Source: Duganella sp. BJB480 | GTDB taxonomy: Bacteria; Pseudomonadota; Gammaproteobacteria; Burkholderiales; Burkholderiaceae_D | DNA: 64,000 bases | Reading direction: 5' to 3' | NCBI GenBank assembly: GCA_003416985.1 | Contig: QVIN01000001.1 | Coordinates: 310,001 to 374,000 of the forward strand | Shown: in pieces, positions 47,070 through 57,765 of the stretch | Position numbering within the stretch: the first letter of the stretch is position 1 | How the letters are laid out: each line of letters starts with the position of its first letter | Translations under genes and position numbers: made by a program | Notes under the pieces: generated by a model | Database searches by the model: none | What the model saw: only the letters and a program-made list of their open reading frames with translations | Told to the model about the DNA's origin: nothing

Positions 47070-49268
47070 TCAGCACGGCGCGACGCGCGGCAGCCGCAGG
47101 GTGACCGTGGTGCCGGCCTCCGGCGCGCTGACGGTCTCGATGCGTCCGCCCAGCACGCCGGTGACGATGTTGTGCGTGATGTACAGGCCCAGGCCGGAAC
47201 CGCCGGCGCCGAGCCGGGTGGTGAAGAAGGGATCGTAGATGCGCGGCAGGTTGGCGGCCGGGATGCCGACGCCGTTGTCGCCGACCGAGACGGCGATCTC
47301 GCCGTTGCCGATGTCCTGCGCGCGGATCGTGATGGTGCCCTGCGTGCGGCCCTCGAAGGCGTGCGCGATGCAATTGTCGATCAGGTTTTCCAGCGCCTGG
47401 CCCAGCGGGCCGGGATAGCTGTCGAGCTCCAGCCAGTGTTCGATCTCCTCCACCAGTTCCAGTCCGTGCCGCTTGACATCGGCCTGCCGGGCCTGCAGCA
47501 GTTGCGCCACCAGGTCGCCCAGCACGAAGCGGCTGCGCTGCGAGCTGGTGTTGTCGACCGCGATGCGGCGGAAGCCATCCACCAGCGCGGCCGCGCGCTT
47601 CAGGTTGCGCAGCACGACGTCGTCGGCGTCGGCGGCCTGTTGCAGATATTCGGCCAGCACCGAGCGCCGCAGGCCGCCGTCCAGGTCGCGCCGCAGCGCC
47701 TCCGTGCGTTCGCTCATGCTGCCGGCCATGGTCAGGCAGTTGCCGATCGGTGTGTTGAGCTCGTGGGCCACGCCGGCCACCAGCGCGCCCAGCGCGGCCA
47801 GCTTGTCGCGCCGCACCAGTTCCTCCTGCGTCATGCTGAGGTTCTCCAGCGCGGTCGACAGTTCCTCGTTGGCGTGCTCGGCGTCCTCCTTGGCGCGCTG
47901 CAGCTCGGCCGTGCGGGCTTGCACCAGCTCTTCCAGATGCTCACGGTGGCGCACCAGCTCGGCTTCGCGCCGGGTGCTGGCGATGGCGATGCCGGCCAGG
48001 TGGGTGGCGGCCTTGATCAGCTGGCGGTCCTCCCTGGTCGGGCTGCGCGATTCGCGGTAGTACATGGCGAAGCTGCCCAGCACGGTGCCGGGATCGAGCA
48101 GGATAGGCATGGCCCAGCAGGCGCGCAGGCCGTATTGCAGGGCGGTCTCCTGGTAGGGCGCCCACAGCGGATCGTTGAGGATGTCGCTGACCACCACGGT
48201 CTCCTTGCGGTGCACGGCGGTGCCGCAGGAGCCGGCGACCGGACCCGACGGCAGGCCGTCGATGGTCGCCAGGTACTCGGCCGGCAGGCTGGGGCCGGCG
48301 GCCACCTGCAGCGTGACGCCGTCCGGCGCCACCAGCATCACCGAGCACAGCACCGGCGGCGCCTGGGCCTCGATCAGGCGCGCCAGCTGGTCCAGCGTGT
48401 CCTTCAGCGGCGCGCCGCGCGCGATCATTTCCAGCACCAGGTTCTTGCCGTCGCGGAGTTCCTCGGCCCGCTTGCGGCTGCTGACGTCGACGATGCGGAC
48501 ATGCATCACCCGGTGTTCGGGCGTGTTCAGCGGCACCATGCGCAGTTCGCACGCCACCTGGCGGCCGGAACTGTGCCGTACCGTCAGCTCGTACACCTGC
48601 ACGCCGCCCGCCATCACCCGGTCGACATAGCCGGCGAACGCTTCGGACGAGGCGCGGCCGTCCGGCTGGAGCGGCGGGCACAGGTCGGGCAGCCTGGCCT
48701 GCAGCAGCTCGGTTTCCGTCATGCCGAACAGCAGGCGGGTGGCGCGGTTGACGTCCAGCACGCGGTTGCTGCCGCGTTGCATCAGCAGGATGGCGTCCGG
48801 CGACCCGGCCAGCATGTGGTGGTAGTTCACTTCCAGCGTCGCCATGGTCGGCAGGCCGTCCGGCGCCGGCGCCGGCGTGATCGCCTTCAGTTGCAGCAGG
48901 ATTTTTTCAGCCAGGTCCTCGGTGGGGAAGGACAGCGGCAGGTAGGCGCTGACGCCGGCTTCGCGGGCGCGCTCACGCTCTTCGGGCGAGGGCGTGGACG
49001 ACAGCAGGAACAGCGGCAGCTTGCCGCCGCAGGCGTCCCGCAGGCGCCCGCACAACTCCAGCCGCGCGCTGCCGGCCAGGGCCGCGTCCAGCAGCGCCAG
49101 GGCGACCTTGCCGCCGGCGGCCAGCGCCAGGGCCTCGTCGCCGCGCCGCACCTGCTCGACCGCCAGGCCGTGCGGGGCCAGCATGGTCCTGAGCGTGGCG
49201 AGATCATAGTTCGTGTTGGTGGCGATCAACACGACGTTGGGCTGGTCGGGAGGTGACGGCTGCATCAT
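47070..49268 (-). CDS. multidomain sensor histidine kinase (REC-like, PAS, GAF, kinase)
   Basis: 732 residues from MMQPSPPDQP; the start could also be the second ATG. Domains in order: an N-terminal receiver-like domain (about 10-125), PAS (about 140-265: HHMLAGSPDAILLMQRGSNR), GAF (about 290-440: GTAVHRKETVVVSDILNDPL), a coiled coil, a dimerisation domain with the phosphoacceptor His in VAGVAHELNTPIGN, and an ATPase domain with DNGVGIPAAN and GGSGLGLYITHNIV. The whole looks cytosolic. The cognate response regulator is not adjacent. An in-frame extension upstream (to 49682) overlaps the HxlR gene and is rejected. Confidence 0.92.
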   Translation of the reverse strand: MMQPSPPDQPNVVLIATNTNYDLATLRTMLAPHGLAVEQVRRGDEALALAAGGKVALALLDAALAGSARLELCGRLRDACGGKLPLFLLSSTPSPEERERAREAGVSAYLPLSFPTEDLAEKILLQLKAITPAPAPDGLPTMATLEVNYHHMLAGSPDAILLMQRGSNRVLDVNRATRLLFGMTETELLQARLPDLCPPLQPDGRASSEAFAGYVDRVMAGGVQVYELTVRHSSGRQVACELRMVPLNTPEHRVMHVRIVDVSSRKRAEELRDGKNLVLEMIARGAPLKDTLDQLARLIEAQAPPVLCSVMLVAPDGVTLQVAAGPSLPAEYLATIDGLPSGPVAGSCGTAVHRKETVVVSDILNDPLWAPYQETALQYGLRACWAMPILLDPGTVLGSFAMYYRESRSPTREDRQLIKAATHLAGIAIASTRREAELVRHREHLEELVQARTAELQRAKEDAEHANEELSTALENLSMTQEELVRRDKLAALGALVAGVAHELNTPIGNCLTMAGSMSERTEALRRDLDGGLRRSVLAEYLQQAADADDVVLRNLKRAAALVDGFRRIAVDNTSSQRSRFVLGDLVAQLLQARQADVKRHGLELVEEIEHWLELDSYPGPLGQALENLIDNCIAHAFEGRTQGTITIRAQDIGNGEIAVSVGDNGVGIPAANLPRIYDPFFTTRLGAGGSGLGLYITHNIVTGVLGGRIETVSAPEAGTTVTLRLPRVAPC

Positions 49269-49348
49269 GGGTGGGGGGATCCGCTCCGCAGTACTTGGTG
49301 CAGCCAGTGTCACAGGATGGGCGTTCCCGGTCAAGCCTTTCAGCAGGA

Positions 49349-49768
49349 CTAGGCCGCGGCCAGGGCGGCGGCCTCCTGCGCCTGCTGGATCAGCGGGAAG
49401 TTGTCCTCGATCCAGTCGACCAGCACCTCCAGCCGCTCGGCCGCCTGGCGCCCCAGCGGCGTCAGGCTGTACTCCACGTGCGGCGGCACCACCTGCTGCG
49501 CCACCCGCAGCACCAGGCCGTCCGTGGCCAGCGCGTCCAGGGTCTGCGCCAGCATCTTCTCGCTGACGCCGCCGATTTCCCGGCGCAACTGGCTGAAGCG
49601 GTGGGTGCCGTCCAGCAGCACCACCAGCACCAGCACGCCCCAGCGGCTGGTGATGTGGCCCAGCACGATGCGCGACGGACATTCCGCCGCCAGCACCTGG
49701 GCGCGCGGGTCGCCCAGGTTGCCGGCCAGCGCCTTGCGCAGCGAGCGGCTTGATTTGACTTGGTTCAT
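49349..49768 (-). CDS. HxlR family transcriptional regulator
   Basis: 139 residues from the ATG at 49768, with AAGGA 7 nt upstream. The winged helix has the HxlR signature CPSRIVLGHITSRWGVLVL and RFSQLRREIGGVSEKMLAQ. It is divergent from the NmrA-type oxidoreductase, the same arrangement as QorR/quinone oxidoreductase pairs, and two GTACTTAC sites lie between them. A redox or electrophile sensor role is likely. Confidence 0.93.
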   Translation of the reverse strand: MNQVKSSRSLRKALAGNLGDPRAQVLAAECPSRIVLGHITSRWGVLVLVVLLDGTHRFSQLRREIGGVSEKMLAQTLDALATDGLVLRVAQQVVPPHVEYSLTPLGRQAAERLEVLVDWIEDNFPLIQQAQEAAALAAA

Positions 49769-49792
49769 CTCGGATTCCTTTGGTCGCATGGG

Positions 49793-49830
49793 GTACTTAC
49801 CAATTCGTGCGTACTTACAATTAGTAAGTA
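49793..49830. promoter_or_regulatory. HxlR-type operators in the divergent promoter
   Basis: GTACTTAC at 49793-49800 and TACTTAC-AATTA-GTAAGTA at 49812-49830 (7-bp inverted arms). The sites lie between the HxlR start (49768) and the oxidoreductase start (49897), where QorR-like repressors bind. Confidence 0.75.
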
Positions 49831-49896
49831 TAGGCCATATGATAGCACCAACCGCGCGGAAACCTCCCCGTGGCAGCCTGTTCAAAGGAGAAAAAC

Positions 49897-50745
49897 ATGA
49901 TTATCGTTACTGGTGCAAGTGGCCAACTGGGCCGTCTGGTGATCGCCCGCCTGCTGAAAACCGTTCCGGCCGCGCAGATCGTCGCCGCCGTGCGCGACGT
50001 CGCCAAGGTGGCCGACCTGGCCGCGCAGGGCGTGCAGGTGCGGCGCGCCGACTATGCCGATCCGGCCTCGCTGGACGCAGCCTTCCAGGGCGCGACCAAG
50101 GTGTTGCTGATTTCATCGAGCGAACTGGGGCAGCGCGGCCCGCAGCACCGCAACGTGGTCGACGCCGCCGTGCGCGCCAAGGCCGGCCTGCTGGCCTACA
50201 CCAGCGTGCTGCATGCGGATACATCGCCGCTGGCGCTGGCCGCCGAGCACCGCGACACCGAGGCGGCCGTGCGCGCCTCCGGCCTGCCGTACAGCTTGCT
50301 GCGCAATGGCTGGTATGTCGAGAACTACACGGGTGGGCTGGGCGCGGCGCTGGCGCATGGTGCGCTGGCCGGCGGCGCCGGGGAGGGGCGCATCGCTGCG
50401 GCGGCCCGCGCCGATTACGCCGACGCGGCGGCGGCCGTGCTGACCGGCGCCGGGCCGGTCCAGCAGGTGTACGAGCTGGCGGGCGACCAGGCGTTCACGC
50501 TGGCCGAGCTGGCGGCGGAACTGTCGCGCCAGTCGGGCAGGCAGATCCCTTTCCACAACCTGCCGCAGCAGGACTACCGTGAAATGCTGGTGAGCGTGGG
50601 CCTGCCGGCGCCGCTGGCCGACCTGATCGCCGATTCGGATGCGCAGGCCGCCAAGGGCGCGCTGTACGACGGCAGCGGCACGCTGGGCAAGCTGATCGGC
50701 CGTCCGACCATCTCGCTGGCGGACGCGGTCAAAGCGGCGCTGTAA
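49897..50745 (+). CDS. NmrA-family NAD(P)H quinone oxidoreductase-like protein (QorB/YtfG type)
   Basis: 282 residues from MIIVTGASGQLGRLVIARLL; AAGGAG is just upstream, and an ATG at 49870 is less likely. The Rossmann glycine motif is at the start, followed by the NmrA-like pattern (VRRADYADPASLDAAFQGAT, LLRNGWYVENYTG). Close in layout to E. coli YtfG (QorB), which reduces quinones with NADPH. The divergent HxlR gene is its probable repressor. The stop is immediately followed by the first tRNA-Leu terminator hairpin. Confidence 0.92.
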   Translation: MIIVTGASGQLGRLVIARLLKTVPAAQIVAAVRDVAKVADLAAQGVQVRRADYADPASLDAAFQGATKVLLISSSELGQRGPQHRNVVDAAVRAKAGLLAYTSVLHADTSPLALAAEHRDTEAAVRASGLPYSLLRNGWYVENYTGGLGAALAHGALAGGAGEGRIAAAARADYADAAAAVLTGAGPVQQVYELAGDQAFTLAELAAELSRQSGRQIPFHNLPQQDYREMLVSVGLPAPLADLIADSDAQAAKGALYDGSGTLGKLIGRPTISLADAVKAAL

Positions 50746-50747
50746 TG

Positions 50748-50790
50748 AAAAAAGCCCCCATCTGCTTTTCAGCTCGATGGAGGCTTTTTT
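50748..50790. terminator. bidirectional terminator between the oxidoreductase gene and tRNA-Leu copy 1
   Basis: AAAAAAGCCCCCATC pairs with GATGGAGGCTTTTTT around a 13-nt loop (one mismatch), giving T-runs for both strands. Confidence 0.9.
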
Positions 50791-50800
50791 GCGGAATTCT

Positions 50801-50885
50801 TGGTGCCCACGGAGGGACTCGAACCCCCACACCTTGCGGCACATGGACCTGAACCATGCGCGTCTACCAATTCCGCCACGTGGGC
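50801..50885 (-). tRNA. tRNA-Leu (anticodon CAG), copy 1
   Basis: 85 nt including CCA, with a long variable arm. The anticodon loop reads TTCAGGT between CATGG and CCATG. One of four copies on this strand with the same tRNA sequence and similar downstream terminators. Confidence 0.96.
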
Positions 50886-50992
50886 ACTGTTACTGCTTTG
50901 CTGCTTTCCGCCGCGTGTTCTGCGACAGAGGCAGCATCATGCCGCATGGCGGCGCCGCCGTCAAGGGCGGGGCGTAAAATAGCCCCGCAATG

Positions 50993-51034
50993 AAAAAAGC
51001 CTCCGTCGGCTTTTCAGCTCGATGGAGGCTTTTT
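50993..51034. terminator. terminator of tRNA-Leu copy 2
   Basis: AAAAAGCCTCC pairs with GGAGGCTTTTT; a variant of the hairpin found after every copy. Confidence 0.85.
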
Positions 51035-51045
51035 GCGGAATTCTG

Positions 51046-51130
51046 TGGTGCCCACGGAGGGACTCGAACCCCCACACCTTGCGGCACATGGACCTGAACC
51101 ATGCGCGTCTACCAATTCCGCCACGTGGGC
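51046..51130 (-). tRNA. tRNA-Leu (anticodon CAG), copy 2
   Basis: 85 nt, same sequence as copy 1. The leader on its 5' side keeps a CTGTTGCAGAACA stretch shared with copy 3. The gene between copies 2 and 3 is the ethylene-receptor-like kinase. Confidence 0.96.
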
Positions 51131-51336
51131 ACTGTACTGCTTGCTACTCTCTGTCGAATGTTCTGCAACAGAGGCCAGAATCATAGGGGAGTGCCGCGCC
51201 CGCGTCAAGGGTGGAATGCTGATTTTTGAGAAAGATTGCATAAAGCCGCACCACAGATTTGCTGCTTGCTTGTTTGCTCACACTTTCGTAAGCTCCTGAA
51301 TGCTGGCCCCGTCATCTGAGACCAAGGAGGTAGGCA

Positions 51337-52931
<1,595 letters not shown>

Positions 52932-52932
<1 letters not shown>

Positions 52933-52972
52933 AAAAAGCCCCCATCTGCTTTTCAGCTCGATGGAGGCTTTT
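52932..52972. terminator. terminator shared by the kinase gene and tRNA-Leu copy 3
   Basis: The AAAAAAGCCCCCATC/GATGGAGGCTTTT hairpin starts at the last base of the kinase stop codon and is the 3' hairpin of the convergent tRNA. Confidence 0.85.
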
Positions 52973-52983
52973 GCGGAATTCTG

Positions 52984-53068
52984 TGGTGCCCACGGAGGGA
53001 CTCGAACCCCCACACCTTGCGGCACATGGACCTGAACCATGCGCGTCTACCAATTCCGCCACGTGGGC
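52984..53068 (-). tRNA. tRNA-Leu (anticodon CAG), copy 3
   Basis: 85 nt, same sequence as copies 1, 2 and 4. Confidence 0.96.
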
Positions 53069-53202
53069 ACTGTTACTGCTTTGCTGCTCTCTGCCGCGTG
53101 TTCTGCAACAGAGGCCCGAATCTTAAAGGAGGGATGCTACCCCGTCAATAGAGATTTCGTGCTTTTACGAAATAATTCCCCGTGAGGCGGGACGGCGCCA
53201 TG

Positions 53203-53245
53203 AAAAAAGCCCCCATCTGCTTTTCAGCTCGATGGAGGCTTTTTT
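53203..53245. terminator. terminator of tRNA-Leu copy 4
   Basis: Same hairpin as in the other units, with six or more T on the minus-strand side. Confidence 0.85.
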
Positions 53246-53255
53246 GCGGAATTTG

Positions 53256-53340
53256 TGGTGCCCACGGAGGGACTCGAACCCCCACACCTTGCGGCACATG
53301 GACCTGAACCATGCGCGTCTACCAATTCCGCCACGTGGGC
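53256..53340 (-). tRNA. tRNA-Leu (anticodon CAG), copy 4
   Basis: 85 nt, same sequence as the others. Unlike them it has a consensus TATAAT on the minus strand at 53366-53371, about 26 nt upstream of the mature 5' end. It may be the founding copy, from which the units were duplicated. Confidence 0.96.
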
Positions 53341-53682
53341 ACTGATGCTTCTTAACAACTCTGCTATTATAGCGACGGGGAGAGTTTCGCGCCAGATGAA
53401 CTTTCGTTCCATACTGCACATCAACCCTGTCTAGCAGTTCCCGCTTTGCCGTCGTTTTTCAACGTTGTCGCTGCGAGAGACCAAGATTATAGAGGAATTT
53501 TGCGGGATGTCAAATGGCCCGACCTAAAAAATCCGCCGGAATTCGCAACGCCGTCCGCAAATTAGTCAATCAGGGCGTTTCCAAGTACACTACGCCTGTC
53601 GTCGTGTCATATATATGCACCTGACGATTTTGCCAGGCCGGATTTCCTCTGAACACTGTCAATAATAACTACAGAAATACTT
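53341..53682. other. intergenic region between tRNA-Leu copy 4 and rnr
   Basis: 342 nt. The left part holds the tRNA-Leu promoter (minus-strand TATAAT at 53366-53371). The right part must hold the rnr promoter; GATTATAG near 53486 is a possible -10. A 36-residue reading frame at 53514-53624 (start MARPKKSAGIRNAVRKL) has weak ribosome-site support and is not called as a gene. Confidence 0.6.
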
Positions 53683-56136
53683 TTGAACCAATCTACCCAT
53701 ACCATTCCCAGCCGGGAGGAAATTCTCGGCATCTTCCGCAGCGCCAAGGCGCCGCTCGATCTGCGCGCACTGTCGAAGTCGCTGAAGGTCGCGACCGAGG
53801 CCCAGGCCGTGTTGTCGCGCCGCCTGAACGCCATGCAGCGCGACGGCCAGATCGTCTCCGACGACAGCGGCCACTTCTCGCTGGCCACCGAAACGGGCTT
53901 CATCTCCGGCCGCGTCAGCAGCCACAAGGACGGCTTCGGTTTCGTGATCCCGGACGAGCCGGGCGAGGACCTGTTCCTGCCTGAGAAGGAAATGCAGAAA
54001 GTGCTGCATGGCGACCGCGTGCTGGCCAAGGTGGTCGGCGTCGATCGCCGCGGCCGCTCGGAAGGCACCATCGTCGAGGTGGTGCAGCGCGCCAACACCC
54101 ACATCATCGGCCGCCTGTTGAACGAAAACGGCGCCTGGATCGTCGCGCCGGAAGACCAGCGCATCGCCCAGGACATCCTGGTCGAAGGCTCGGTCGGCAA
54201 GGCCAAGTCGGGCCAGGTCGTCAGCGTCGAATTGACCGAGCAGCCGATGCGCTTCAAGCAGCCGGTCGGCAAGATCGTTGAAATCCTGGGCTCGCTGGAC
54301 GACCCCGGCATGGAGATCGAAATCGCCGTGCGCAAGTTCGGCGTGCCGCACGTGTTCTCGGACGCCGCGCTCAAGCAGGCCAACAAGCTGCCGGACCACG
54401 TGCGCGACGCCGACCTGGGCGAGCGCGTCGACCTGCGCGACGTGCCGATGGTCACCATCGACGGCGAAGACGCGCGCGACTTCGACGACGCGGTCTACTG
54501 CGAACCGGTCAAGATCGGCCGCACCAACGCCTACCGCCTGATCGTCGCGATCGCCGACGTCAGCCACTACGTCAAGCCGAACGACGCGCTGGACGCCGAC
54601 GCGCTCGAGCGCAGCACCTCGGTCTACTTCCCGCGCCGCGTGATTCCGATGCTGCCGGAGAAGCTGTCCAACGGCCTGTGCTCGCTGAACCCGGCGGTCG
54701 ACCGCTTGACGCTGGTGTGCGACGCCGTCGTCACCGCCAAGGGCGAGATCAAGGCCTACCAGTTCTATCCGGCCGTGATCCACTCGGCCGCGCGCCTGAC
54801 CTACACCGAAGTGGCCGACATCCTCGGCAACACCAAGGGCCCCGAGGCGGCGCGCCGTCCCGGCATCGTGCCGCACCTGCTGAACCTGTACGAGGTGTAC
54901 CACGCGCTGCTGAAGGCGCGCACCGAGCGTGGCGCGATCGACTTCGAGACCACCGAGACCTACATCGTCTGCAACCCGTCCGGCAAGATCGAGAAGATCA
55001 TCCCGCGCACCCGCAACGACGCCCACAAGCTGATCGAAGAATGCATGTTGACGGCCAACGTTTGCGCGGCCGACCTGCTGATCCGCCACAAGCATCCCGG
55101 CACCTACCGCATCCACGCCAGCCCGACCGCCGAAAAGCTCAAGCAGGTACGCACCTTCCTCAAGCAGGTCGGCCTGAACCTGAACGGCGGCGACAAGCCG
55201 ACCGCCGGCGACTACGCCGCGCTGATGAAGCAGGTCAAGGAGCGTCCGGACGCGTCGCTGCTGCAGACCATGCTGCTGCGTTCGATGCAGCAGGCGGTCT
55301 ACTCGCCGGACAACATCGGCCACTTCGGCCTGGCGTACGAGGCCTATGCCCACTTCACCAGCCCGATCCGCCGCTATCCGGACTTGCTGACGCACCGCGC
55401 CATCAAGGCCATCCTGCTGGGTAAGAAGTACGAGCCGAAAGTGGCCAGCACCAGCGTGCTGAACACGAATGTCTCGAACGCCACCCGCAAGCAGCAGGCC
55501 AAGGACAAGGCCGAAGGCAAAGAAAAGAAATCCGGCGACCTGACCGTGTGGGACGCGCTGGGCGTGCACTGCTCGGCCAACGAGCGTCGCGCCGACGAAG
55601 CGTCGCGCGACGTCGAGGCCTGGCTCAAGTGCTACTTCATGCAGGACAAGCTGGGCGAGGAATTCACTGGCCTGATCACCGGCGTGACCACCTTCGGCAT
55701 CTTCGTGCAGCTGGACCAGCTGTTCGTTGAAGGCCTGGTGCACGTGACCGACCTCGGCGCCGATTACTTCCAGTACGACGACGCCCGCCACGAGTTGCGC
55801 GGCGAACGTACCGGCAAGAAGTTCCAGCTGACCGACCGCGTCAGCGTGCAGGTGGTGCGCGTGGACCTGGAGGCGCGCAAGATCGACCTGCGCCTGGCCG
55901 GGGCCGACGCGCCGCCGCCACGCGCCGAGAAAGGCGATGCGCCGTCCAAGGACCGCAAGACCAACGTCAAGCCCGGCCCGTCCGTGCCGAAAGCGCAGCC
56001 AGCCAAAGCTGCCGCCAAGCCGGCGGCCAAGCCCGCCGCCAACGGGCGCGGTGGACGCAAGACTAATGCCGGGGCGGCTGCTCCGGTAGCACCCCGAGCA
56101 GCGAAGACTGTCTCAAAAAGTAAAAAGAAGCGATAA
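53683..56136 (+). CDS. rnr: ribonuclease R
   Basis: 817 residues; the start appears to be TTG (residues LNQSTHTIPSREEILG), since no ATG lies closer to the conserved N-terminus. It is a 3'-5' exoribonuclease that degrades structured RNA. Domains in order: N-terminal helix-turn-helix (about 1-70), cold-shock domains (about 70-240), RNB catalytic core with the metal-binding TIDGEDARDFDDAVY (about 262-276), an S1 domain (about 655-740) and a Lys/Ala-rich basic tail (about 745-817). It is directly followed by rlmB with no gap. Confidence 0.96.
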   Translation: MNQSTHTIPSREEILGIFRSAKAPLDLRALSKSLKVATEAQAVLSRRLNAMQRDGQIVSDDSGHFSLATETGFISGRVSSHKDGFGFVIPDEPGEDLFLPEKEMQKVLHGDRVLAKVVGVDRRGRSEGTIVEVVQRANTHIIGRLLNENGAWIVAPEDQRIAQDILVEGSVGKAKSGQVVSVELTEQPMRFKQPVGKIVEILGSLDDPGMEIEIAVRKFGVPHVFSDAALKQANKLPDHVRDADLGERVDLRDVPMVTIDGEDARDFDDAVYCEPVKIGRTNAYRLIVAIADVSHYVKPNDALDADALERSTSVYFPRRVIPMLPEKLSNGLCSLNPAVDRLTLVCDAVVTAKGEIKAYQFYPAVIHSAARLTYTEVADILGNTKGPEAARRPGIVPHLLNLYEVYHALLKARTERGAIDFETTETYIVCNPSGKIEKIIPRTRNDAHKLIEECMLTANVCAADLLIRHKHPGTYRIHASPTAEKLKQVRTFLKQVGLNLNGGDKPTAGDYAALMKQVKERPDASLLQTMLLRSMQQAVYSPDNIGHFGLAYEAYAHFTSPIRRYPDLLTHRAIKAILLGKKYEPKVASTSVLNTNVSNATRKQQAKDKAEGKEKKSGDLTVWDALGVHCSANERRADEASRDVEAWLKCYFMQDKLGEEFTGLITGVTTFGIFVQLDQLFVEGLVHVTDLGADYFQYDDARHELRGERTGKKFQLTDRVSVQVVRVDLEARKIDLRLAGADAPPPRAEKGDAPSKDRKTNVKPGPSVPKAQPAKAAAKPAAKPAANGRGGRKTNAGAAAPVAPRAAKTVSKSKKKR

Positions 56137-56883
56137 ATGAGTAAGAATAAAATGATTTTTGGTTTCCACGCCGTGACCTCGCGTTTGCGTCATGAGGCTT
56201 CGTCCGTGGAAGAGATTTTTGTCGACATGGGCCGCGACGACCGCCGCATGAAGGACCTGATCGCCAACGCCAAGGCGGCCGGCGTGCGCGTGATGCCGGT
56301 CGACTCGGCCCGCCTGGACAAGATCGTCGGCACCCGCCGCCACCAGGGCGTGATCGCCTTCGCGTCGCAGCTGGCGCTGGCGCGCAACCTGGACGAACTG
56401 CTGGACGCCATCGAAGGCCCGCCGCTGCTGCTGGTCCTGGACGGCATCACCGATCCGCACAACCTGGGCGCCTGCCTGCGCGTGGCCGACGGCGTCGGCG
56501 CGCACGCGGTGATCGTACCGAAGGACCGCGCGGTGGGCCTGAACGCCACCGCCGCCAAGGTCGCCAGCGGCGCGGCCGAGACCGTGCCATACATCACCGT
56601 CACCAACCTGGCGCGCACCTTGCGCGACCTGAAGGACCGCGACATCTGGCTGATCGGCACCTCCGACGACGGCGAGAAGGGCCTGTACGAAGCCGACTTC
56701 ACCGGCCCGACCGCGCTGGTCATGGGTTCGGAAGGCGAGGGCATGCGCCGCCTGACCCGCGAGACCTGCGACATGCTGGTCAGCATTCCAATGTTCGGCT
56801 CGGTCGAGAGCCTGAACGTTTCCGTCGCATCCGGCGTCTGTCTGTACGAGGCACGCCGCCAGCGTATCGCCAAAGAGATCTAA
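56137..56883 (+). CDS. rlmB: 23S rRNA (guanosine-2251-2'-O)-methyltransferase
   Basis: 248 residues of the SpoU/TrmH (SPOUT) family. An N-terminal substrate-binding domain ([13 protein letters not shown]) precedes the knotted SAM domain with [27 protein letters not shown] and [14 protein letters not shown]. It methylates G2251 in the peptidyl-transferase P-loop. Its ATG follows the rnr stop codon directly, so the two are one operon, an order also found in E. coli. Confidence 0.96.
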   Translation: MSKNKMIFGFHAVTSRLRHEASSVEEIFVDMGRDDRRMKDLIANAKAAGVRVMPVDSARLDKIVGTRRHQGVIAFASQLALARNLDELLDAIEGPPLLLVLDGITDPHNLGACLRVADGVGAHAVIVPKDRAVGLNATAAKVASGAAETVPYITVTNLARTLRDLKDRDIWLIGTSDDGEKGLYEADFTGPTALVMGSEGEGMRRLTRETCDMLVSIPMFGSVESLNVSVASGVCLYEARRQRIAKEI

Positions 56884-57007
56884 GCGATACGACCAGCCGG
56901 CGGCCTGCTACGAGGGCCGCTGGTTTCCCCTCCTTGCAAGCCGCTTCCCAGCAACCACCGACCGAATACGCTACCATGAGCGTTTCAGTTGCAATCCCGT
57001 ACACCCC

Positions 57008-57754
57008 ATGTTCCATCACCTGCGCCAAGACATCAACAGCATCATCGAACGCGACCCCGCGGCCCGCAACGCCTGGGAGGTGCTGACCTGCTACCCCGGC
57101 CTGCAAGCCATCGTCATGCACCGCTGGGCGCACTGGTGCTGGACGCGCAAGATGAAATGGCTGGGACGCTTCATCTCCTACCTGGCGCGCATCGTCACCG
57201 GCATCGAGATCCATCCCGGCGCCACCATCGGCCGCCGCGTGTTCATCGACCATGGCTTCGGCGTGGTGATCGGCGAGACCGCCGAGGTGGGCGACGACTG
57301 CACCATCTACCAGGGCGTGACGCTGGGCGGCACCTCGCTGCACACCGGCGCCAAGCGCCATCCGACGCTGGCGCGCGGTGTCATCGTCGGCGCCGGCGCC
57401 AAGGTGCTGGGCGGGTTCACGGTGGGCGAGTACGCCAAGGTCGGCTCCAACGCCGTGCTGTTGAAGCCGGTGCCGCCGGGCGCCACGGCGGTCGGCAATC
57501 CGGCGCACATCGTGCAGAAGGAGCCGGCCTCGGCGGTGAGCGCCACGGCCAACCTGTTCAGCGCCTACGGCGTCACGCCGAACGGCGACGATCCGCTGTC
57601 GAAGGCGCTGCACGGCTTGATCAACCACGCCGTCAAGCAGGAAGAGCAGATCGAACGCATCCTCGCCACGATGAAGGCGGCGGGCTTGCACTGTCAGGGC
57701 GTGCCCGACTGTGATAAATTGAATTCAGACCAACTCAACAAACTCGTTGAATAA
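57008..57754 (+). CDS. cysE: serine O-acetyltransferase
   Basis: 248 residues. Acetylates serine with acetyl-CoA, the committed step of cysteine synthesis. An N-terminal helical part (FHHLRQDINSIIERDPAARN) precedes a left-handed beta-helix of hexapeptide repeats (about 70-170: HPGATIGRRVFIDHGFGVVI, GETAEVGDDCTIYQGVTLGG). The catalytic His/Asp are in this region. The C-terminal tail ends DQLNKLVE rather than the usual Ile, which may affect binding to cysteine synthase. Confidence 0.95.
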   Translation: MFHHLRQDINSIIERDPAARNAWEVLTCYPGLQAIVMHRWAHWCWTRKMKWLGRFISYLARIVTGIEIHPGATIGRRVFIDHGFGVVIGETAEVGDDCTIYQGVTLGGTSLHTGAKRHPTLARGVIVGAGAKVLGGFTVGEYAKVGSNAVLLKPVPPGATAVGNPAHIVQKEPASAVSATANLFSAYGVTPNGDDPLSKALHGLINHAVKQEEQIERILATMKAAGLHCQGVPDCDKLNSDQLNKLVE

Positions 57755-57765
57755 GGATGCCACAT

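Noticed and set aside
49269..49682. Longer start for the REC-PAS-GAF kinase
   Set aside because: The extension overlaps the HxlR gene in another frame and has shadow-like composition.
53514..53624. 36-residue frame starting MARPKKSAGIRNAVRKL
   Set aside because: Basic and suggestive, but the ribosome site is weak and the length is too short to call without conservation data.
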